DNA of 64,000 nucleotides from Hymenopus coronatus (GCA_030762935.1 CM060883.1:35983501-36047500); one strand, 5' to 3'. Positions 1-11,933 are shown, counted from the first letter of the stretch. Notes: a model not told the origin generated them from the sequence alone. Program-made: numbers and translations.

Positions 1-591
1 CATGGAAAAAATTTCGAAAGTTTTGTTTTCCATAAAAATGGCTCTAACGATTTTGATTAAAATACAACATATGAAACCTATTTCTATCATAAATAAAATG
101 TATATGTTGAATTTTCTGGGAATAGCCTGTTTAGTCTGGATGAATTTAGCTTAATTTGGTATATCTAGTAAACCGTAAGAGATAGTCAAAACCTTACTAG
201 AATAAAAATGTAGATCTTGTTAAAATACACAAGTTGTGTCATATACATTTTTTCGTGGAGCTTACTGTTTTCGAGGTATTCGTTGTTATTAGTTTTAATT
301 GTGAAGTACCTATATCTTTCTCCGACGGAAGTGTCCGTTTTTCTTTTGTTCTACTCCTGGCCAAGCAAAGAAGCGATTTACAATGACAATCGCATAACGA
401 CAGCTTTTAAAACATTTGACTATCGCTTTAGCTTAGTGTATTCCCTTAGTTCCAGTCTACTTATAAGGAAATAAGTAATAAATTCTGCTAATGTTTATCT
501 CGATTAGCGTGGTGTTGAAAGAAGAATTATCTTTTGAAAAGGTTTGTTTATAGAATAGTTAGAGAAAGTCATGTGAGTGTAACACATGAGA
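1..591 (-). mobile_element. ATIR element, subfamily A, cut by window edge
   Basis: This is the 5' two thirds of a minus-strand copy; its 3' end lies outside the window. It ends with AGAGAAAGTCATGTGAGTG and the terminal CACATGAGA, which is TCTGATGTG read backwards with one change. The loop TTACACT in the 5' hairpin and the CTGGCCAAG-type internal block mark subfamily A. No real coding capacity is seen; the short open frames are shadows of the repeat. Confidence 0.85.
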
Positions 592-1190
592 TTTTTTTTC
601 TCACAGCTATCGGGATGGATATAGACTAACTAACCGCGGTTTGCAAGACGCCTCAAGACACTCCTCTCTTCCGGTTCATCTCCGCCTCGAACAGAGCAGA
701 ACCAGATGCCTGGGTGTCGTTAAAACACTGTCACAGCACTGTAACGGCTTTGACATCTATAAAAGCAAGTTGAAGGCTAAAGAGAAACAAAAAAGGAACG
801 AGAAGCGCTCATCAACATGTAACAGCTTTCACCCATCAAGCATACATAACACATTAAAGTTGCATACAGTTTATCCTCTGTCCTCGCGATGTGGCGGGGG
901 CATTTCCCGCAAGAGTAGATATATTCGATATCGTCATACTCGACCTGCGTCACCCACCCACACGCTTTTTTCGTGAGGTTTCATGCTCATCAATGGGAAA
1001 CCTACTTACCCGATCTAATCCTTCTCTCACTCCAGTTCCGCCCTCAACCATCACAATCCGTTCATGAAAGTTCTGCCCAACCCAAAAGTACAGAAATGAA
1101 TCACAACCACTACAAACAAGTTTCACAAAATGGAGCATAGGAATACGTTTCATAGCAATAACACTAGTTTTGGTGACAATTTGATTGCAT
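592..1190. other. Unassigned spacer
   Basis: No gene, RNA or repeat was recognised. The middle part (about 650-980) is less AT-rich than its surroundings and carries unrelated overlapping short open frames on both strands with no family resemblance. Confidence 0.5.
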
Positions 1191-1990
1191 TTTTATTTTC
1201 TCTTCATATATAGAGAAGTACTGCACTCCACCCAAAAAACTTGATCCGATATTTCACCGTAAATACACGTTTTAGTGTCCCCTGTATAAAAACTCTGATG
1301 TGTTCCATTCACGACTTTCTCTACATCTCTGTAACAAATCATTGCTAAAAGCTTATGTTTTTATTTATTTCGTGCTAATCGAGAAAAAATTAGCAGAAAT
1401 AGTCTTATTACAGCCCTCTATTCAAGTAGAACGGAAATAAGAGAGCAGCATAGGCTAAAGTATTAATCAAAAGGTGGATGCTATGTGACTGAAGTTCCTT
1501 TGTTTGTATGGACAGGAGTTGGCAAATTCCTGTATAGAAAAATGTAAGTTTTTAAAGGTGAAACAAAAAAACAAGGAATATCCCAAAAACGATCAACTCT
1601 AAGACTAAAAATATATATAACATAAATTGTGTGTTTTAAGGTGCTCTACATTTTTTGTGTGGTAAGTTTTTGTCCGTCTCTTACGGTTTAACAGTTACGC
1701 CAAATTCCGTAAATTTATCCAGAATAAAGTAGTCTTCAAAGGCTATTCCTAGAAAATTCAAGATATTCATTTTATTTGTCAAGTAAATATCTTTAATATA
1801 CTATATTTTAATCAAAATCGTTAGAGCAATTTTTGCGAAAATTAAAGTTTTCGAAAAAAGTTCCATATAAAGGTAGTTTGAGGTGGGGGGGGATTTTTCT
1901 CAAAATCTTCGTGTCGCATTCCTGGGTGATACTAAACTTAAGTGCCAAGTTTGGTATTTTACCAACTTTTCGTTTTTGAGTGATCGTGTT
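1191..1990 (+). mobile_element. ATIR element, composite with inverted 3' fragment
   Basis: A 103-bp minus-oriented piece of the 3' end (1191-1293: degenerate hairpin, then the TTTCACCG block, stopping at CCTGTATAAAAAC) is joined directly to the 5' TCTGATG of a plus copy starting at 1294. The plus copy runs to about 1990 and loses its microsatellite and 3' end. It is subfamily B (hairpin loop TTCCATT-like). The same joined architecture recurs at 6076, 7526, 17529 and 62441. Confidence 0.8.
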
Positions 1991-2522
1991 ATCGAGTTAA
2001 AGATATAACGGACTTTTATTGTTAATGTATTTTGCTTAGAATAGGTTTTACATTTGTAAGTTGCCTTGAATTGACACTTTGAAAACTAAATCTTATGATG
2101 AAAGAAACGCCTGATTGTTCCAAATAGAAAAGTGGGTTTTTTAAAGTAATAAGAATTTATTTTTACCAAAATATATTAAACCCCAAAATTTTGTCCAAGC
2201 GGAAAGAAAGACCACGTTTGCCTACCCTTGGCAACTATGCAGCGAAACTTCCCTGTGATCTTAAAGATGAACTGCCCCTTGGAAAATTTCCAGCTAGACT
2301 GGCCACGTTTTTCCCACGTTGGCCAGATGAAGAGCGGAAGGAATGAGCAGTTCAAACTTTTCCCATTAGGTCGCAACTGAATCTCGTCGCATACGTCACT
2401 ATAAAGATGCTGGAAAGGTTTTGTTTATCCTATAAATGACTGGCGTCAGTAAAGTAACCAACCATATCTAGCGCATAACTTGTGGAAGGGTGTAAACAAA
2501 TAGTTCACGGCAAAGGTACACC
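1991..2522. other. Unassigned spacer
   Basis: AT-rich sequence with no recognised gene or repeat. Short open frames on the minus strand (2176-2376) resemble nothing known. Confidence 0.5.
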
Positions 2523-2744
2523 GAATTCTTACCATAAAGTAAATGCTGGAAACGACGACCTTCTGCTCTCAAACAGGCAGCATATCTTGTAGGAATCTCG
2601 TGAAGATTTTGAGTGAGTGAGTGAGTGAGCGAGTGAGCGAGTGAGTGCATGAGAGAATGAGTGACCGAGAACCTTTTATTAGATATGCTGCCTGTTTGGG
2701 AGCAGAAGGTCAACATTTTTAGCATTTGCTCTAAGGTAAGGATT
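2523..2744. repeat. 64-bp inverted repeat around a (GAGT)n tract
   Basis: Arms at about 2524-2587 and 2681-2744 are inverted copies. The inner 31 bp (2557-2587 and 2681-2711, beginning GACCTTCTGCTC) differ at one position, and the outer halves are about 70-75 percent alike. The loop holds a GAGT/GAGC tetranucleotide tract at about 2610-2650. It could be a small foldback element or MITE whose centre became a microsatellite. No flanking direct repeat was found. Confidence 0.8.
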
Positions 2745-3395
2745 TTAGTCTTTGACGGCACCGCTTTCCCGGCCACTCTCGATTCTCTCGCGCAGTAGAA
2801 AGAAGCCGCGAGAGAATCCTTTTAATTTAACAATCCTATACATCGCCGATCAAAGATGTATACTTAGCCAATCAGGGAAAAGGGAATTGTGCGCGGAAGG
2901 TTACATAACAGCGAGACAAGCTTATAAGAAACACGGGTTAATTTCTAACTAGAGCTCGGTTTTGGGTTCCGAAATGCACACAGTTACGAACACACAGAAC
3001 AGTCAACGGTATAAAGAGAGGGTAGTGGGGAGGGTCTTGTAGGGTAAACATGCATCCGTTGAGGTATAATCTATTCTCAAAGTAACTCATTACAGGTTAG
3101 ATGTATGGTTTAAATTCATAAAGCAACAATAAAGCAGTTATTTCATAATATGATTTGTAAATAAAAACGAATTGTACTTTTATAAATAAAAGTATAAAGC
3201 TTGATACAAAAAGTTTAGGATAATAATGTATAGGCTTTGAAAATACAATGAACATATATCAACCAAACTCACTCAGAATTCATTGCATTACATTTATTGT
3301 ATCGAAAGAAAAGGCTCTCCTATCATTCAAAATATGTTTGAATCATCCACAAGTTTATTCAGTATCGAACCCGTACCCTTTCGTATTTTCGACAT
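2745..3395. other. Unassigned spacer
   Basis: AT-rich, with no recognised gene or repeat. The open frame over 2752-2952 has no family features. Confidence 0.5.
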
Positions 3396-3538
3396 TTTTA
3401 ACTTCTCTATACGAACTATGTACATAGCGTATAGAGAAGGTATTGTATTGCATCCAAAAATTCGATACCGAGGTTTCAACGGAAATACATGTTTTGAGAC
3501 TCCCTGAATCAAAAAAAAAATTAAAAAGATTTCCCTGT

Positions 3539-3574
<36 letters not shown>

Positions 3575-4282
3575 CTGTGTGTGTGTGTCTATGGGCTGCA
3601 TAGCTCAAAAACGAAAATACCGTTAAAGCCCAAAGTTGGTATTTAAATTTGGTATCTTCCAAGGATGCGACACGAAGGTTTTCAAGAAAATCCCCCACCC
3701 CAAACTACCCTTTATATGGAAACAATTTCGAACATTTTGAGTTTCTTAAAAACGGCTCTAACGATTTTGATTCAAATGCTGTATATTAAAGATATTTACT
3801 TCACAAATAAAATGCATATCTTGAATTTTCTAGGAATAGCCCCTGAAGACCACTTTATTCTGGATGAATTTTACGGCATTGTGCATAACTGCTAAACCGT
3901 AAGAGATGGAATTTACTACACAGAAAATGTAGAGCACATTAAAACACGCAATTTATGTCATATACATTTTTTTCGTGGAGTTGGTCGTTTTTAAGATATT
4001 CCTGGCTTTTCGTTTCAGCTTTGAAAAACTTATACTTTTCTCATACAGGAATTTGTCAACTATCCACACAAACAAAGGAACTTCAGTCACATAGCAACCA
4101 GCTTTTGACTATCATTTTAACCTATGGTACTCCCTTATTTCCCTTTTATTTACAAGGAAGCAAGTAATAAGACTATTTCTGCTTTTTTTCTCGATTAGCG
4201 TGAAGTAAATAGAAACATAAGCTTTCTAACAATAATTTGTTGCAGAGATGATGAGAAAGTCATGTGAATGGAACACATCACA
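3396..4282 (-). mobile_element. ATIR element, near full length
   Basis: Minus-strand copy from the 3' palindrome (CTCTATACGA...GTATAGAG) to the 5' end CACATCACA. The internal microsatellite has expanded to (GT)n. The recurrent 76-codon frame of the family is open here at 3665-3895. Subfamily B. Confidence 0.9.
3545..3573. repeat. (GT)n microsatellite inside an ATIR copy
   Basis: A run of about 14 GT units lies at the position where every ATIR copy carries a CA/GT-rich tract. Confidence 0.95.
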
Positions 4283-4690
4283 TTTTTCAATCTGCGGTCT
4301 CTTTCAGTGTTCACTAGTTTATCTACTAGCAGGAACTGACGAGACTAGGCAGTGTGCAATGCTGCAGTGACTTTGAAATGGGATGCGGTTTGTCCTTTAG
4401 AGCGCTACCAGGCCGGCAGCCAATCGAAATACTGCTATATTGACATATTGCATTGGCGCTTAATTGGGGAGTAACGCGCTAAGTGATTCCGTCTCTCATA
4501 AATACTACTTGTGCTTAGATAAAATATTCAAATTTTGCAACAACAAAATAATAATTCACAAGGAAGAAAGGGAGTAATGTTCGTAGCAGATCCACGGATT
4601 TTTAGTTCAAATACTTCTCATAATACACATGAATAAACATGTCAATACAGATTTGCATGTTGTGTGCGAGTGAAAGGGAAGTAAAAAAAA
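4283..4690. other. Unassigned spacer
   Basis: No gene or repeat recognised between two ATIR copies. Confidence 0.5.
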
Positions 4691-5499
4691 TCTGATGTGC
4701 CCCATTCACATAACTTTCTCTACTTCTTTGTAACAAATTAATGTTAATAAGCTTATTCTTCTATTTACTTCATGCTAATCGAGAAAAAATTAGCAGAAAT
4801 AGTCTTATTACTTGCTTCTTTGTAAGTAGAAGCAAAATATGGGAGTATCTTAGGTTAAAATGAAGCCTAAGCGGGTTGTAGGTGACTGAAGTTCCTTTGT
4901 ATGGACATGAGTTGACAAATTTCTGTTTGAGAAAAATACAAGTTTTTCAAAGCTGAAACAAAAAAAAGGAATATCTCAAAAACGATCAACTCATCGAAAA
5001 AATAAATTATACAACATAGATTGTGTGTTTTAATGTGCTCTACATTTTTTGTGTGGTAATTTTTTGTCCATTTCTTACGGTTTAGCAGTTATGTAAAATT
5101 CATCCAGAATAAAGTAATCTTCAGAGTCTATTCCCAGAAAATTCAAGATATACATATTATTTGTCAGGTAAATAGCTTTAATATACGATATTTTAATCAA
5201 AATCGTTAGAGCCATTTTTGAGAAAATCAAAATTTTCGAAAAAAGTTCCACGTAAAGGGTAGTTGGGGGTGGGGGATTTTCTCGAAAATCTTCGTGTTGC
5301 ATCCTTGGAAGATACCAAACTTAAATACCAAGTTTGGTATTTAACGATCTTTTCCTTTTTGAGCTATGCTGTCCACAGGCACACAGACACACACATATGG
5401 ACCTTTTTCCAATTTTTTGGATTCAGGGGACCCAAAACATGTATTTCCGGTGAAATTTCGGTATCGAATTTTTGGGTGTACGTGTAGAGAAAGTAAAAA
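4691..5499 (+). mobile_element. ATIR element, 3' hairpin half deleted
   Basis: Plus copy from TCTGATGTG to GAGAAAGTAAAAA. The left half of the 3' palindrome is missing: the sequence jumps from TTTTTGGGTG straight to TACGTGTAGAG, so only one arm remains. The internal palindrome with arms AAATACCAA/TTGGTATTT is perfect at 5323-5342. Confidence 0.9.
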
Positions 5500-6075
5500 T
5501 TGGAGGTAGCGACCTGGCAACGCAGAGCACGATAAGGCATCTCATTCGCTTCAGAGTAGAACTCTTCCCATTTGAAAAAAAAACAACATTATAAGCTACT
5601 TTGTTGCTATTTTCATCAACAACCCCATTGTTAGCCCCGGATGAGATGGACGAAACAAATCAAACGTGTGCAGGAGAGTCATTAGGTAACTCGATGCTCT
5701 TCCGTAGCCTGGTTTTTATCTGTAGCATGGTAGTTTCAAAGTGGAACGTGACGCCTATGATCTAGAGTTGTAGAGGCCATGGAGTGCCATTAGCCAGCTC
5801 CTGGAAGAGCTGCGAGAGAGGTCTAGTGACGTAAATGCCGGAATTAAGCTATCAGCGGGGTTAATTACCGAGCCAGCCGCCCACTTCAACCCAACACCCT
5901 CCAACCTACCTGTTCTGTGACTTCGCAATTTGGAAAGTGTCCGAGATAAGATTACTGCACTGCTTCTTCCCTGCACTGCATTATCTGATCCTGCGGTGAC
6001 TCAAAACACATGCACCTGTTGCCGTTATAAATCACTGCATCATAATTAACTTCTTCTACATCCGGAGTATGTATT
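5500..6075. other. Unassigned spacer
   Basis: No recognised gene. 5755-5976 is GC-richer than its surroundings and may be a degraded repeat, but I could not assign it. Confidence 0.5.
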
Positions 6076-6832
6076 ACTTTCTCTACACGTACTATTACAT
6101 TAGTGTGTATTGTAATGCACCCAAAAATTCAATACCGAGATTTCACCGGAAATGCATGTTTTGGGTCTCCCTGAATCAAAAAAAAAATCTGATGTATTCC
6201 ATTCACACGACTTTCTCTACATCTCCACAACAAATTATTGTTAAAAAACTTATGCTTCTATTTATTTCCAGAAAAAATTAGCAGAAACAGTCTTATTACT
6301 TGCCTCCAAGCAAGTAGAAGCGAAATAAGGGAGTACCATAGTTTAAAATGATAGTCAAAAGCTGGCTGCTATGTGACTGAGGTTCCTTTGTTAGTATGGA
6401 CAGGAGTTGACAAATTCCTGTATAAGAAAAGTATAAATTCTTCAAAGCTGAGACCAAAAACAAGGAATATCTAAAAAACGATCCACTCCAGGAAAAAATG
6501 TTTGTAACATAAATTGTGTGTTTTAACATTCTCTATAATTTTTGTGTGGTAAGTTTTTGTAGATCTCTTATGGTTTTTCTGTTATGCAAAATTCCGTAAA
6601 GTTCATCCAGAATAGTCTTCAGAGGCTATTCCTGGAAAATTCAAGATGCATTTTATTTGCAGGTAAATTTTCGAAAAAAGTTCTATGTAAAGGGTAGTTG
6701 GGGGTGGGGGGATTTTCTTGAAAATCTTCGTGTTGCATTTTTGGAAGATACCGAACTTACATACCAAGTTTGGTATTTAATGGCCTTTTCATTTTTGAGC
6801 TATGCTGTCCATAGACACACTCACACATACAC

Positions 6833-6863
<31 letters not shown>

Positions 6864-7003
6864 CATACTGTCACATTTTTCTAAAAATGCTTTTTTGGAT
6901 TCAAGGGTCTCAAAACATATATTTCCGGTGAAATGTTGGTATCGAATTTTTGGATGCAATACAATACCTTCTCTATACATTATGTACATAGTAGAGAAAG
7001 TAA
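6076..7003 (+). mobile_element. ATIR element, composite with inverted 3' fragment
   Basis: A 112-bp minus-oriented 3' fragment (6076-6187) ends in an A run and is joined to the plus 5' end TCTGATGTATTCC at 6188. The plus copy runs to GAGAAAGTAATTA at about 7003. The whole therefore starts with ACTTTCTCTACAC and ends with its inverse, giving long inverted ends. An internal deletion of about 65 bp removes the GATTTTAATCAAAATCG block near 6665. Confidence 0.85.
6833..6863. repeat. (ACAG)n microsatellite inside an ATIR copy
   Basis: About seven ACAG units lie at the microsatellite position of the element. In reverse this is a GTCT repeat, the same type known from DINE-1/mini-me elements of flies. 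Confidence 0.95.
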
Positions 7004-7336
7004 TTAGATACCGAGATTTCACTGGAAGTACATATTTCAGGCCTCGTGTATCCAAAAAAGGCATTGTTAGAAAAAGGTCCGCGCGCGATTTAGTGTTTGC
7101 CTGTGAACAACATAACTCTAAAACGAAAAGTTGGTTAAATACAACACTTTATAATAAAGTTCAGAATCTTCAAAGGATGCGACTCAAACATTTTCAAGAA
7201 AATCCCCATATCTCAAACTACACTTTACATGCAAAGATCTTCAAAAACATTGATTTTTTTAAGAATGGATCTAATGATTTTGATAAATGCCGTATATTAA
7301 AGACAAATAAATGTTTCACTGAATAGCCTTTGGATA
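7004..7336 (-). mobile_element. ATIR fragment, both ends missing
   Basis: Minus-oriented internal piece starting at the GATACCGAGATTTCAC block and ending at GAATAGCC. It directly follows the previous copy, so either that copy interrupted it or the two were joined by rearrangement. Confidence 0.75.
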
Positions 7337-7340
7337 TCAA

Positions 7341-7518
7341 CATTTCGGAAATATTTCCGTATAAAGGGTAGTTTGGGGTGGAGGATTTCCTGAAAATCTT
7401 TTGTCGTATCCTTGGATAATGCTAAACTTAAATATCAAAATATCAAGTTTGGCCGTTACCATTTGCGGAGGGGTTTAGTTAAGCTGTTCACAGACACTTG
7501 TACGAACAGACACACATC
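7341..7518 (+). mobile_element. ATIR fragment, internal
   Basis: Plus-oriented piece carrying AAAGGGTAGTTTGGGGTGG, the TCTTTTGTCGTATCC block and the start of the CA-rich tract. Both ends are lost. Confidence 0.7.
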
Positions 7519-7525
7519 AAGATCA

Positions 7526-8550
7526 TTTTACTTTCTCTAGCCCCATATGCACAAAGTACATAGGGATAGAGAAGTATTCTATTCCACCCAAAGATTCGAT
7601 ACCGAGATTTCACCGGAAATACATGTTTTAGGACCCCCTGTATCAAAAAAAAAAAAAAAAAAAAAAGCGTTTTCAGAAAAAAAGGTCCCTGTGTCCGTGT
7701 GTCTGTGAACACGAAAACTCAAAAACGAAAAGAAGATAAAATACCAAACTTGGTATTTAAGTTTAGTATCTTCCAGAGATGCGGCACGAAGATTTTGAGA
7801 AAAATCTCCCCACCCCTAACTACCCTTTACATGGAACTTTTTTCGAAATGTTAGATTTTCTTAAAAATGGCTCTAACGATTTTGATTAAAATATCGTATA
7901 TTAAAGATATTTAACTGACAAATAAAATGTATATCTTGAATTTTCTGGGAATAACTTCTGAAGACCTGTTTATTTTGGATGAATTTTGCTTAATTTGGAA
8001 TAACTAGTAAACCGTAAGAGATGGACAAAAACTTACTGTACAAAAAATGTAGGTTTTTTTAAAATACACAAGTTATGTCATATACATTTTTTTTCGTGGA
8101 GCTTACTATTTTCATGGTACTCATTGTTATTAGTTTCAGTTGTGAAGTACTTATACTTTTCACAGACGGGAGTTCTACTCCTGGCCAAGAAAAGAAGCGA
8201 TTTGTAATGACAATCGTATAACGACAGCTTTTAAAACATTTGACTATCGGTTTAGCCTAGTATATTCCCTTATATTCTTCCTACTTATAAGGAACTAAGT
8301 AATAAAAACATTGTGCTAATGAGTACCTAGATTAGCAAGGTGCAGAAAGAAGAATAATCTTATGCAAGAAGTCTGTAGAACAGCTAGAGAAAGTCATGTG
8401 AGTGTAACACATCAGATTTTTAAAATGTTTTTTTTATTCAGTAGGCCCTAATAAGTGTATTTCCAGTGAAATCTCAGTATCGCATTTTATGGTGGAATGC
8501 AATATCTTCCTTACTTATGTACCATGTAGGTACGCAGTAGAGAAAGTAAA
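7526..8550 (-). mobile_element. ATIR element, subfamily A, composite
   Basis: A complete minus copy (7526-8416) has the subfamily A terminus ACTTTCTCTAGCCCCATATG and the 5' hairpin with loop AGTGTAA. Directly after its 5' end comes a plus-oriented 3' fragment (8417-8550) ending GCAGTAGAGAAAGTAAA. The composite has inverted ends about 130 bp long, the mirror image of the arrangement at 6076. Confidence 0.85.
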
Positions 8551-9943
8551 TAAATGTTTGAACATTCCAACCCATAACACGTATATTTCGGAAAAGGTTA
8601 ACGCCATTAACGATTTTATTTGACATGAATTCTGTGCTTGTAAGAGCTCTAAATGTTTTAGCAGTAATATTTTGTATTTATTTTACGGTTTAGTAATTAA
8701 ATTGTATGATATATTTTATTTCACCTAGAAGTGCCTTAAAGATATGGTGCATTTATAATACAGTTCACATTTAGTGTACCAAATTATATTTTATTTTATT
8801 TTTAGCCAAAATATTAGTCATGGTTTCATAATGACATAAAAACGCTTGCTTATTGTTTATAGTGCTACGCATTGTGTGTTTATTTATCTATAAAATAAAT
8901 GAAAGTGTTAATAATTTGGCTAAATTGGAAAATATTCCTTTGGAATTGAGCTGAGGAAACTGAAGCTTAACGAATTCCATAAAAACCTTAACTATAATAT
9001 GCAAATTTTATTGGCGGAGAAGAGCAAAGGTAATTATAATTAATGAAATGATCATAATGGCGTATAAAATATCAAAGCCAGTAATTTGTATTTAAATATT
9101 TTGTCTCGTACTAATAATGTAATTACGATAATTACACGCTTAGAAAATATTGTTTATTCTTTTAGTCAAATTCTCTCAAGGTTTGGTTAAGAGAAAACTA
9201 TAATTAACTTAGTGCTGGAATACGGGTTAAATGTCAACTCACGATGACATACCCATTAATGAAGATTTCTATGATTATGTTTTACCGGGTGTTCCAATAA
9301 TAGCCTTACTGAGTAAAACCTTTTTGATGAAGATATAATTGGTAATTTCTCCTTGTAAGTATTAAAGGTTGGTTTTACCTGAGTTTTAAAGACACACTTT
9401 GTTTGTGAACTTTACAGTCAATTTGGCAACAAGGTGACGCTCCACCAGATAACAGTTTTCGATAAAAGAATATCTCGATAGGGATTTTTTGTTGTGTACA
9501 TCGGAAGAATTGTCTAATTGTGAATCTAATACCACCAATTTTTTTTATATATTAGCTGAAAACAAATGTTATGTGTTGCATTCTTATATATTTTAATCTA
9601 GTTCTTAGTGCCTACGCATATAGTGGCTATACTTTCTTACGAAACTTTATTTTTCTCTCTAATAATTTTCATCGAGATAAGCCTTTAAAAACGGCTACAT
9701 TACACGTTTCGCTATAAATGCAAAGGAAACAATTAAAGTAAAATGTTTAAGAGTTGGACGCTATGTTTTTCCTTAAAATTGCATATTCTTTACTTACAAT
9801 CACGAGAAACAACTGAAAATCGATTGGACTTCAAAAGAAGGATGAAAAATTGAAGAATTCCAACCATTAATAATGCATATCTTTAAAACATTATTTGCAA
9901 TAATTTGCTTGTTTTAAAGGTGTCTACACTTTTTGGCCATTCC
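8551..9943. other. AT-rich spacer with nothing recognised
   Basis: The longest stretch in the first 10 kb without a recognisable repeat. It is very AT-rich, with no open frame of note, no tRNA-like boxes and no clear exon signals. Confidence 0.55.
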
Positions 9944-10150
9944 CGTAATGCAGTGTTAGCGCGCCTACTTCTGGCACTGGAAGCCGTGTCGATGGACACG
10001 TGTCAGATCCCCGGTGTAGTGTCCCTTCAGCTCTATCCCGCAGAAGGCACTGTCAAACCACCGCGGTATTATCCTGCCTAGTTGCAGCGGTCGCATTTTG
10101 GTCTCCCCCATGATTCCCTCCCGGTTCCAACCACCTTCATGTTACTATCA
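9944..10150 (+). mobile_element. Possible tRNA-derived SINE
   Basis: GC-richer island in AT-rich DNA. TTAGCGCGCCTACTT and CAGATCCCCGG sit at distances resembling weak A and B boxes, followed by a C-rich body. No poly(A) tail or TSD was found, so this is tentative. Confidence 0.35.
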
Positions 10151-10202
10151 TCATCTACATATTTTGAATACTACGTTTTCCTCTATGAACTTAACGTCCA
10201 CC

Positions 10203-10306
10203 AGTTACACAAATTTACACAAAATGCTTTCCGAATGAAGTGAACTTCAGAGGCCATTCCCAAGAAACCAAGATACAGCTACATTATTTGTCATATAACT
10301 ATATTT
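10203..10306 (+). mobile_element. ATIR fragment, old
   Basis: Plus-oriented piece matching the block that normally reads TAGTCTTCAGAGGCTATTCC through TTATTTGTCAGG. It is clearly diverged and lacks both ends. Confidence 0.65.
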
Positions 10307-10308
10307 CC

Positions 10309-10890
10309 TTTTTAGTTTCTCTATACGTACTAGTACATAGTGTAAAGAAAAGGTATTGTATTCCACCCACAAATTCGATACCGAGATTTCACCGGAAATA
10401 CATGTTTTGGGTCCCCCTGAATCCAACAAAAGCAATTCTGGAAAAAGGCCAGTGTGTGTGCGTGTGTGTGTCGCGTGTGTGTGAGTATGGATGTGTGTCT
10501 CTGTGTCTATGGACAGCATAGCTCAAAAATGAAAAGACTGTTAACAACCAAACTTGGTATTTAAGATTGGTATGTTCCAAGGATGCAACACGAAGATTTT
10601 CAAGAAAATCCCCCCACCCCCAACTACAATTTACATGGAAAAAAGTTCGAAAATTTTGATTTTCTTAAAAATGGCTCTAATTATTTCGATTAAAATCTCG
10701 TATATTTAAGATATTTACCTGCCAAATAAAATGTATATCTTGAATTTTCTGGGAATAGCCTCTGAAGACTACTTTATTCTGGACGAATTTTACGGAATTT
10801 TGCACAACTGCTAAACCGTAAGAGATGGTCAAAAACTTACCACACAAAAAATGTAGAGCACCTTAAAACACATATTTTATGTTATATAAA
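10309..10890 (-). mobile_element. ATIR element, 5' part missing
   Basis: Minus copy beginning at the 3' palindrome and ending at TTATATAAATT, where the next minus copy begins. Seen on the element's own strand, a complete copy is followed immediately by a 5'-truncated one. Confidence 0.85.
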
Positions 10891-11728
10891 TTACTTTCTC
10901 TACACGTACTATGTACATAATGTATAGAGAAGATATTGTAATGTACCCAAAAGCTCGATACCGAAATTTCACCGGAAATACATGTTTTGGGTCCCCCTGA
11001 ATCCAAAAAGACCATTTCTGGAAAAAGGTCCGCGGGAGTGTGTGTGTATGTGCGTGTGTGGACAGCATAGCTCAAAAACGAAAATACCGTTAAAAATCAA
11101 ACTTCGTATTTAAGTCTGATATCTTCCAAGGATGCGACACGACGATTTTCAAGCAAATCCCTTTTTTCGAAAATTTAGATTTTCCCAAAAATGGCCCTAA
11201 TGGTTTCGATTAAGATCTCGTATATTTAAAATATTTACTTGCCAAATAAAATGTATTTCTTGAATTTTCTGTGAATAGTCTCTGAAGACTACTTTATTCT
11301 GGATGAGTTTTACGGAATTTTGCATAACTGCTAAACTGTAAGAGATGACAAAAACTTACCACACAAAAAATTTAGAGCACGTTAAAAGACACATTTTATG
11401 TTATATAATTTTTTTTCGTGGAGTTGATCATTTTTGAGTTATTCTTTGTATTTGGTTTCAGCTTTGAAAAACATACTTTTCTCACACAGGAATTTATCAA
11501 CTCTTATCCACACAAACAAAGGAACTTGAGTCACCTAACAACCAGCTTTGGACTATCACTTTAACCTATGGTACTCCCTTATTTCCCTTTTACTTAACAA
11601 GGAAGCAAGTAATAAGACTATTTCTGCTAATTTTTCTCGATTGGCATGAAGTAAATAGAAGCATAAGCTTTTTAACAATAATTTATTACAAAGATGTAGA
11701 GAAAGTCATGTGAATGAAACACCTCAGA
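10891..11728 (-). mobile_element. ATIR element, near full length
   Basis: Minus copy from ACTTTCTCTACACG to CACCTCAGA. A small deletion near 11158 removes the AACTACCCTTTACATGG block. It abuts the preceding copy in the same orientation. Confidence 0.9.
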
Positions 11729-11794
11729 TTTTTGTTTTAGGATATCAAAATACTTTACACAAATGAAGTCTTCTATGCAAAAGGACCAGCCAGC

Positions 11795-11933
11795 GAGATG
11801 GTTCAAACGATTTTGCCTGTAGCCCATATTCGGCAGGTCGCGGGTATAATCTCCGGGGTCGGCCTACCTGGCCGTGGTTTTCTCCGGCGGTTTCCCCGAA
11901 TTGCCAGTCGAATGCTGTGTAGTTTCATTACAT
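11795..11933 (+). mobile_element. SINE-like or older repeat, left part of the host of the ORF1 insertion
   Basis: Contains GATGGTTCAAACG and GGTCGCGGGTATAATCTCC, a degraded B-box-like motif, then the body GGTTTTCTCCGGCGGTTTCCCC, which resembles the SINE body at 37550. It ends at TTCATTACAT (11924-11933), the left target duplication of the inserted retroposon. The right part resumes at 13872. Confidence 0.55.

Noticed and set aside
3327..3698. 123-codon minus-strand frame with a His/Thr repeat
   Set aside because: The repeat is translation of the (GT)n microsatellite of an ATIR copy.
6802..7326. 174-codon open frame
   Set aside because: It runs across the end of one ATIR copy, a microsatellite and a second ATIR fragment in opposite orientation, so it cannot be a conserved gene.
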